From NCBI RefSeq assembly GCF_004193775.1, contig NC_041010.1, positions 39,545,562 through 39,609,561 on the forward strand: a stretch of 64,000 nt of DNA, given 5' to 3'. Below the pieces are notes generated by a model. That model did no database searches. It was not told the origin of the DNA and worked only from the letters and a program-made list of their open reading frames with translations. Source of the DNA: Glycine soja. Its lineage: Eukaryota; Streptophyta; Magnoliopsida; Fabales; Fabaceae. Shown in pieces: positions 56,747-64,000 of this stretch (position 1 is its first letter; each line of letters begins with the position of its first letter). A program made the translations under genes and the position numbers.

Positions 56747-58410
56747 TGCAGACCTTTTCAGGTTATTGGTTTTAAAGATTCTGAGCTAATAATGATGTTT
56801 TGGGCTAGTTGAGATAAGAGAGACTGTTGTAAGAATTGCCAATTCATTCTCTTAAACTGCATCTCAGGGAGGAAAAAAAATCCACTGTCATTTGAGAAGG
56901 TGATGTTTTTATGCTTTGAACAAGTATTTTCCTATCATTGAGATTTGAAATTGAATGTTAGTTGGCACAAGCTAGAATATAGACACCATTTCTTTTGCTC
57001 TTTGAGCTACAGTAGTTGTTCACTTCTTTTCCTTAATTTGAAAGAAAAATGTTGATCTCATTGTAGTTGGATTATGGGTTGCATTTCGTTGACCACAACA
57101 TTATTATGTTTAAATTTAACATATTATTAAATAAAGTTACAATCATATATATCTTAACAATTTAATGAGCCTTTGTGTATGCTAACAAGTTTTTTTTTAA
57201 CCATATTATTGGTATATAGTATTTATCGCTTTTATTGATGATTAGTCTTCGTCCAAAAATTTAACTAATCATCTTTAATAAGATTTGATCTCTCTTTTTA
57301 ACTAATTTTTTTTTATTCATAAGGCTCGAATGCACGGTAACAAGTTTAAGTTTTTGGGAAAAAAACATCTTAATGAGAAAACTAAATCTGGACCATAAAA
57401 CTATATATGGAGGATTAAAATTTAATATAAAAAACTCACATGATTTTTTAAATAGTTGCATGATATTAAACTTTAAGCGTTCATATTTAATTATACGGTT
57501 TAGATTTAATTTTCTCACCTAGATTTAATTTTCTCACCTTCACATAAGATAATTTCCTCTCATATGATTTTATATATATACATGTATATATATTTTCATG
57601 AAATTTATATTTATTTAAATAGGTTAGTTAGCCAAAAGAAAAAGCAGAGGAGAAACAATTTTTTTTCTAGACATCTACTAAAAAAGTCAAAGTCAATTCC
57701 AATGGCATGTTAATGGACTAATAGTTTCTTTTTTCTCTTGTTCTGTATTTTGTTATGTTTTTTCCCATTGCACGTCATTCATTCGAGTTGATCATGCAAC
57801 CAGCTTATTCTACCAAAGTTTGGATTATATGTAGCTTGTTTTTGTTTATGGATAAATTCAACCATAAACTATATATTCTAGTTGTACAAGCATACGAAGT
57901 TAAGGTGACCACGTCCCTATTAATTTAGTACTTAAAAATATACTTTGAATTCCCAACTTCAACAAATTGATAATTTTTATTGCCATTTCCGAAAGCTAGC
58001 CATGATTAACCACGTTCCTAATGGATAATGATAATTAACTTCAAATGTTCAATAGCTTTATGTTTTACGGTGACTTATACAGATCAATCATAAATTACAC
58101 TATAAGGGCATGGATTTTGCTTACATTAAGCCTTTAATAGAATAAACTTAGCCTAAAAAGTTTTGCAGAACAAAACCAGGTCATGTGTGTAAGTATTTGC
58201 AACACCATATAACTATATACTATAACTAAACGGCTGATGGAAAAGAGATGAACTAATTTATGTTCCAAAGCGTATATGAAATAGTAGAACAATATATTAA
58301 CTAGCTCACTTAATTTATTTAAGGGGACTGGAATTTCCGAAGTCCAGCCTTGCATTTTGAAATACTAGTACTGGTCATACCTATATATTTAAATCAAATG
58401 TTGTATAGTA
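56747..58410. other. 3' flank of isomerase copy 3 and intergenic DNA
   Basis: The first 350 bases match the 3' regions of copies 1 and 2. After about 57110 no similarity to those flanks and no gene was found. A (TA)n stretch lies near 57570-57590. Confidence 0.45.
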
Positions 58411-58414
58411 AACA

Positions 58415-59190
58415 GCTTGGTTGTTGGAATAGGACAAAAAAATAAAAGGAACATATGAAGGCAATGTCAATCCATCGAGCTTTTCCATGGCTACATATAT
58501 GCAAGATTATAACCTAGTGGACAAAAGTTTGCATTGAGTTGCCAATCTCCTCATATCATATATATATTTCCATTGGACAATGGAAAACTGGTTTATATGA
58601 TTGCTTTGATGACACTGGAAATTGTAAGCTCTTGTCCGAATTCACCGTGTCGTGTATACATGATGTATCACAAAATTATGTTGCATTCTAATTTGAGCTT
58701 AATTAATTTGTATCCACTGTAGAAAGTTTTACATTACTGTCAAACAATTAGATATCATGATTGACATGACTTTTAAGTTATTGTAAACTTATCAAACAGT
58801 CATTGGATGATGTGTGCGTATACTAACTATTTTCTCTATTTTTTTAGATATACTATTTTCTCTTGTTTTCGGGCATTTACATAGGATTGATAACTTGCTA
58901 TGAGATAATAAACTTCCAAAATTACTTTCAGTTCAATTTTTAATAGGTCGCAATGTGGAATTCTTATATTCATTCAAATTCAGATTCTTATAATCAAACT
59001 AGAACTATATTAAATTTTGAAGATTTGAGTTTACTCACATGTTTTTCCTTGGTCTATAATTTCCACATTGCGACCAAATGTGAAACGTGGACAGCACCAG
59101 GTAAAACAACCTTCATAGAGAAAAGGAGGGGGGGAGAAGGTATGTAACTAAACCTATTAAAAATTGAACTGAAAGTAATTTTGGTTACAT
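58415..59190 (+). pseudogene. Scrambled PLAC8-type relic with inverted exon 2
   Basis: Bases 58415-58530 match the promoter of the PLAC8 gene downstream (60660-60790). About 58565-58640 match its exon 1 (GACAATGG, then TTGATTGCTTTGA-like text and the exon-end donor GTAAGCTCTT), with frameshifts. Exon 2 with both splice sites then lies on the opposite strand (59125 down to 59024), and a short exon 3 piece (TTCTTATATTCATTCAAATTC) is on the plus strand at 58961-58981. A perfect 32-bp inverted repeat derived from intron 1 (58916-58947 and 59153-59184) encloses the rearranged part. It is non-functional. Confidence 0.8.
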
Positions 59191-60660
59191 ACCTTCTCCC
59201 ACGTGGTTGAAGTATTCTCGCAAAATAACGTGACTCTGACTGATCTCTCTATGATTTTATCTAGTGAGAATGATGTGATTACCCAGTGTATTGGGACATG
59301 AGTTTTTGTATTAATTGCTTGAAATTCTAAATATGTAGTTTTTTGTTCATTCTCAAAGTTTTTGATTATCTTGTTTTAAGACAGAAATATTTTCATATCC
59401 TTAATTGATAAATTTTTAATTTGATGATTAACATGAATGTGAACCATTTTACTCATATTTTCTCATATTTTATTAATTAAATGTTTTGAGACACGAATAT
59501 TTTGATATCCTTAATTATCATATTTTCTTATATTTTATTAATTATCACCCATTTGTTATCATTTTTTTAATAGGATATGATTTTCTCATTTTTAATAGAA
59601 AAGTACACATCACACCACTTTTATGTTTTCATCTCTAACACTATCATTTATTTATATAAATAATGAAATAAAATTCTTCAGAACCCTTTATTTTTTTATT
59701 TTATTTTTGGCGTTAAGGAGGCCTCAAATGCTACTACAGTTTATTAAAAAAATATGACTTGCCATTCGCCACACCAAAAAGACTAGTAGCTAAATTAGTA
59801 ATTAATTAAAAGCCAAATTCGATCTCAAGACAATTGAAGTGCCGCATGCGCATTGGAATGGGGCAAATTCATCTCCTATATATAAATATTTTTTTTCGAA
59901 ATAATACATTGTTATATAAATATGTGTTTGTACTCTTCGAGTATTCCAAAAAAAGAAAAATATTTATTAATTAGTTTAACTGGACAATATTATTTCTACT
60001 TCAAAGGTTTTAAGTTGATTTAATATAAATTATTACATTATAAAAAAATAAAAAGTACCGCATATTTCATTATACTTGATAAAATATTTTTTAAATAACA
60101 AATAATGAGTTTAATTTTGAAACAGTGATAACTAAAATTACACACTAAAATTTCTCTTATTTTTTTATTTTTATTCATTTTTTAAAATTATCAAATTAAA
60201 ATATTTTAAACTTAAAATATTGTTCATAAATGAATAATAAAAAATGAAACAAAATGAAGAAAAACAAAACAAAATAAAAATTAAAACATCACATGGTGAT
60301 TCCCCACATCATTTGTCAAAACAATATGTGAGTGTGGCATCATTATTAACATGCCATGTTAATAATTTTTGTTAAAAAAATAAATAGTTGTTTAATAGTA
60401 AACCAATATGTAAGATGTAAAATGTTATCATTTTTATATTGGTCACTTTAGAAATTGATGTCAAAATTTCTTGTTTTATGTTAATTGTATCGATAATAAA
60501 TATAAAAAATATTTATTTTCATCAATCAAGTTGACAAAAAAGTATTATTATATTATTTTTAATAATTAGAAGATCTAGTTAAATTTTTTAATAATTTATA
60601 AATTCAATTAAACTTTTTATTGTAATCAAGAGATGAATTATATAATTAATTATACGTTTA
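59191..60660. other. AT-rich intergenic region
   Basis: No gene is visible between the PLAC8 relic and the PLAC8 gene promoter. It contains long A/T tracts and a direct repeat of AATATTTTSATATCCTTAATT (near 59390 and 59495). Confidence 0.4.
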
Positions 60661-60861
60661 AATCAAATGTTACCTATCAGCTTGTTTGTTCGAATTAATT
60701 GGACAAAAGTTAAAAGGTACATACGAAGTCAATATCAACCCATGGAACTTTTCTGTGGCTACATATATATATGCAAAAGACAAAAGATAACCCAGTTAAA
60801 TAGTACTATTTTGTGTCAATCTCCTCATCGATCTCATTTTGTCTCTGATTAGAGCTTCAAA

Positions 60862-61763
60862 ATGGATACCGGTGAAGGTAAGTCAGCACAAGCACCAAAC
60901 ATCAATGCTCCACCCACTGGACAATGGACTACTGGTTTATTTGATTGCTTTGACGACACTGGAATTTGTAAGCTCTTTTCTAAATTTACCATGCCACGTC
61001 CTACGCTTGTATGACTTATCACAAAATTATGTATTAATTGTTGCATTCTAATTTGAGCTTAATCTGCATTTACTGCTAGTAAAAAAAATTTAATAGTGTC
61101 AAGCAATTAATTAGATATCATGGTTAAAATACTTTCAGTTCAATTTTCACGAGTTTTATTAATTATATACCTTCTCCCCTTTGTTTATGAAGGCTGTTCT
61201 ACCTGGCTCTGTCCACATTCCATTTTTGGTCCCAATGCGGAAATTATAGACCAAGGAAGAACATGTGAGTAATTAAACTCAAGTCTTCAAATTTAACGGT
61301 TACCCGTTTAAGCTACTTACGTATGTATAGTCATAACATTTTTTAATTATTTACTTTCCATAAAAAATGGTGAAAAAAATTGCAGCTTCTAGATCTGCAA
61401 CTTACATATTTTGTGGCCTTAGCTTGGTTGGGTGGGCATTCTTATATTCATTCAAATTCAGAAGCAAGCTAAGAGCCCTCTACAACTTACCAGAAGAACC
61501 ATGCGGAGATCTTTGCGTTCACTACTGTTGTTTAGTGTTTGCTATTAGCCAAGAGCGACGAGAACTTAAAAACCGTGGATTGGACACCTCAGTAGGTATA
61601 ATATAATTACTCAATACCGTATATAAACACAATATTATAATATGTACATTATTATATTCACAAGTTCTAATTATATGTATATCTAGGTTGGAAGGGAAAC
61701 GAATTCGCAATGAGAAAAGCTAACCTAGTACCTCCACCAGTTGTGCCCGCCATGACTCGCTAG
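60862..61763 (+). CDS. PLAC8-family protein (plant cadmium resistance / cell-number-regulator type)
   Basis: Exons are 60862-60967, 61193-61264, 61386-61595 and 61687-61763, which join in frame to 154 residues, the usual size of this family. The order is a proline/glutamine-rich start, QWTTGLFDCFDDTG (about 22-35), CCSTWLCPH, FGPNAEIIDQG, a hydrophobic segment (IFCGLSLVGWAFLYSF), PCGDLCVHYCCLVFAISQE, RRELKNRGLD, then GWKGN and the C-terminal MTR. Family members are small plasma-membrane proteins linked to metal tolerance or organ size. Typical members have GLCDC, a CC-x4-CPC motif and more cysteines. Here the first becomes GLFDC and the CPC becomes CPH, so metal binding may be altered. A scrambled relative lies 1.7 kb upstream. 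The subgroup and substrate cannot be settled from sequence. Confidence 0.88.
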
Positions 61764-61915
61764 AATTTCTCATGTCAACGATACAATTTGGAGTAGACTT
61801 GCTGTTATATACAATCTGGTGCTATAAGTTAGGAGTTTAACTTTCTTAGTTTTTAATATCTAGTATCAGTTGCTTTATAATTTCCTGTTGTTGAGTATGT
61901 AGCCACTTTGAATTC

Positions 61916-61921
61916 AATAAA
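61916..61921 (+). terminator. Polyadenylation signal of the PLAC8 gene
   Basis: AATAAA lies about 150 bp after the stop codon at 61763, a usual distance for a plant 3' end. Confidence 0.5.
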
Positions 61922-61969
61922 GAAGCATCAGTTTGCAAGTTACATATATACTTTTCATTCTCTACAAAA

Positions 61970-63500
61970 TCTGTTTCTTAATTATCTGTTTGTGATTTCC
62001 CACGGACAACAATGATTACCTTTATATGTTGAGTGTTGCCTGGATTTGTTAGTTTTGTTGTATTATTAATCGTCTCTTGTCTCTTTCTTGTGAGAAACAA
62101 ACATTTGTGGATCATGCATGTTTTTTCATACAAGCAAATAATTTTATTCAAGGAGTCAAGATACTCATACATCATCTCACAGCACCTATCCTTCAATCCT
62201 TAATACATTATTATAGTGCACAAATATATGTACGGGTCAGGAAATCTTAGTCCAACTCTAGCCAACTCCCCCCGCAAAATCTAATTTTGATCAAGTCTAA
62301 AATACAAAGTCCCCAGGTTGAATACTATCTCGTTATGAAGTAATATGAATTATATATACAATTTAATTGAACTCTTGTTTAATACTTTTTTAATATATGA
62401 AGATGTATACTATAATTCCGATCATGAAAAATAAACTATTTTGATAAATTACACCAAGAAAGTTATTGAAAAAAGTTTTAAAAAATTGTGAAAACGAGAA
62501 TCATAAAATATTTTCATAAATAAACTCGTTATAAACTCTTCTAAATATCTCCTAAGCCAGCGAAATGTTTAAAAAACTTTGTTTTATTCTCAAAAGCATA
62601 AAAAAATTAAAATAAAAAAGGGTTTACATAAAACCTTGAATTATTTTAATATTCCATTTGATGGTTTTCAACTTTCTAAATTTTTTTAACCAAAAAAAAA
62701 AAAATCTAATTTTTAAAGCTTGCATGGGACCTTACATACAACTGATCATAAATCGAATGGATGAACTGAGCGTGTTTGGTACATTTAAGACGTGCGCTCA
62801 AATTAAAAACTACATCAAAACTGTGTTGATACACAAAAGTTACAAGCATTAGTGTTGGCTTGAACGTGGATCAATGTTGATGTCATTAGAAAACAAAAAA
62901 CTAGAATTGTGTCAATCAATCATTTGGTGGTCAGAAGATATAGATGATCCACCCAAGTCTCGCCTCAATATGTGTTAGGGTTATGTAATATACTATATAA
63001 ATATCATACTTAATTGACAATATGTGAACACCTATTTTAATTGGCATTCAAAAGTACACTTGTGGTCATATTGATTCTCCATTTATCAGTGACAAAAATT
63101 AATTCTTTAATAATAATTCATGATATTATTTAATTTAGTTTTCTTTTTTAATTTATGATAATTTTAAAAACTAACTTATCCAAAATATAATTTCAAAAGA
63201 ATAGTGTAATACGGCATATATTTCCAACTACTAATTTAATTAAATATACTTATTAATTAATTTTAACATTATTTTGGGTATTTTTTGGAAGAAAATAATA
63301 GGCATTCTCTTAGCATCTTTTTTTCACTTCTCAATTCAATCAATAAAAGTTTATGCCAAAATAAAAGGCACAAATTAACCGATACCCATAACTACAAAAT
63401 GCCAACATATCTTAGAAGTTAGACCTCGATAGCACTAACACCACGGGCTCAACAATTCCAAACCCGCCCAAAAAAATGCGGGCTCCCAATTATTGACACA
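61970..63500. other. AT-rich region without recognised gene
   Basis: Only short open frames without family resemblance are seen, plus a run of 14 A residues near 62690-62703. Confidence 0.4.
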
Positions 63501-64000
63501 CAAAAATTGCTATTTAAATCCCCCAATATAATAAAAAGTCACATATACCCCCACCCCTTCCCCTCGATTAAAACACCCTTGCTTAAAACATCATCCTCCA
63601 TCCCCTTTCCCTCGCTTTTCTTCCTCTCTATTCTTCACCCCATTTGTTTCTAATGATTTCCGTACCCCTTCTCTTAGTCCCCACTCCCCTCAAGCTCTCC
63701 CTCTGTCGCACTCCATTTTGGTTAAACCAAAAAGTCCTTCAAGCTCCTTCGACATTGACTAGTCAAGTGTGCATTTCAAGCCCCCTTTTTTCTATCTTAA
63801 AGATCTGACAGAAACTTGTTTTTGCTGCATACCTAATTCAGTTACATAACAGAACCTTGATTACGTGAACGGTGTCAAATATCAGGGGTATTTTTTGAAA
63901 AAAAAGCACATTTCTGAAAAGGTAGGAGTTTAAATAGTTAACTGAAGGTGTGAATAGAAATGCTAAAAATATGAAGCTAAAGCCTAAAGGATCAACTCGG
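63501..64000. other. C/T-rich stretch and possible repeat end at the window edge
   Basis: Bases 63545-63770 are C/T-rich on the plus strand. TTGCTATTTAAATCCCC (about 63508) and, reversed near 63930-63945, TTAACTATTTAAACTCC look like inverted ends of one element, but the element cannot be confirmed here. No coding region is supported. Confidence 0.3.

Noticed and set aside
1..64000. Metabolic gene cluster combining P450s, sterol isomerases and other enzymes
   Set aside because: The families are separated by retroelements, and no terpene or sterol cyclase, glycosyltransferase or acyltransferase is present. The P450 group and isomerase group are each simple tandem duplications. Co-expression data would be needed to reopen this.

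Overview
This 64-kb window is plant nuclear DNA. The genes are split by short-consensus GT-AG introns, the intergenic DNA is very AT-rich, and plant-type LTR retrotransposons, a plant LINE, an Au-type SINE and several small DNA elements are present. The protein families and the repeats (one LTR carries many CGCTTAGCG-type palindromes that I associate with soybean retroelements) point to a legume, most likely Glycine. That species call is inference.

Layout. (1) 0.5-20.3 kb: a cytochrome P450 cluster of the CYP71 clan, closest in my judgement to CYP736A. It has three intact two-exon genes: P450-B (5988-7877, +), P450-D (12682-15250, -) and P450-E (16557-20298, -). It also has three broken relatives: an orphan second exon (504-1352), a tandem-duplicated and internally deleted copy of P450-B (8.46-9.32 kb), and a relic that joins a P450 promoter to a piece of exon 2 (15.6-16.1 kb). 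(2) 21.7-27.1 kb: a young, nearly complete Ty3/gypsy chromovirus-type element on the minus strand, with 364/368-bp LTRs and a 4-of-5 target duplication. Its pol carries an in-frame stop and a frameshift. (3) 27.3-29.35 kb: a decayed LINE. (4) 29.5-39.96 kb: a seven-exon neprosin-domain (DUF239) gene on the minus strand. Its last intron holds a 5.05-kb dead Ty1/copia element, and its last exon is one base out of frame. (5) 40-44.8 kb: repeats, namely an LTR fragment, a gypsy gag fragment, and an 816-bp Mutator-like element with a perfect 9-bp target duplication and an internal array of about 15 hairpin-forming modules. (6) 45.5-57 kb: three tandem copies of the sterol delta8-delta7 isomerase gene (EBP/HYDRA1), four exons each. 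Copy 1 is the most canonical, copy 2 has lost the basic C-terminal tail to a stop codon, and copy 3 has lost the glutamate of the catalytic His-x4-Glu pair. (7) 58.4-61.8 kb: a PLAC8/plant-cadmium-resistance-type gene (60862-61763, +), preceded by a scrambled relic of the same gene in which exon 2 is inverted. The remaining 2.2 kb has no gene I recognise.

How the genes work together. I see no shared pathway across the window. The P450s and sterol isomerases are each local tandem families made by unequal exchange, and the main theme is duplication followed by decay. The P450s are predicted ER-anchored monooxygenases of specialised metabolism. The isomerases act in ER sterol synthesis. Neprosin-type proteins are secreted. 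PLAC8 proteins sit in membranes. I found no CRISPR, tRNA or rRNA gene and no clear sign of an unknown multi-gene system. The most noteworthy observations are the active-site change in isomerase copy 3, the modular Mutator-like element, the inverted-exon PLAC8 relic and the dated sequence of P450 rearrangements. All exon boundaries were worked out by hand from reading frame, GT-AG signals and agreement between paralogs, so they need transcript support.
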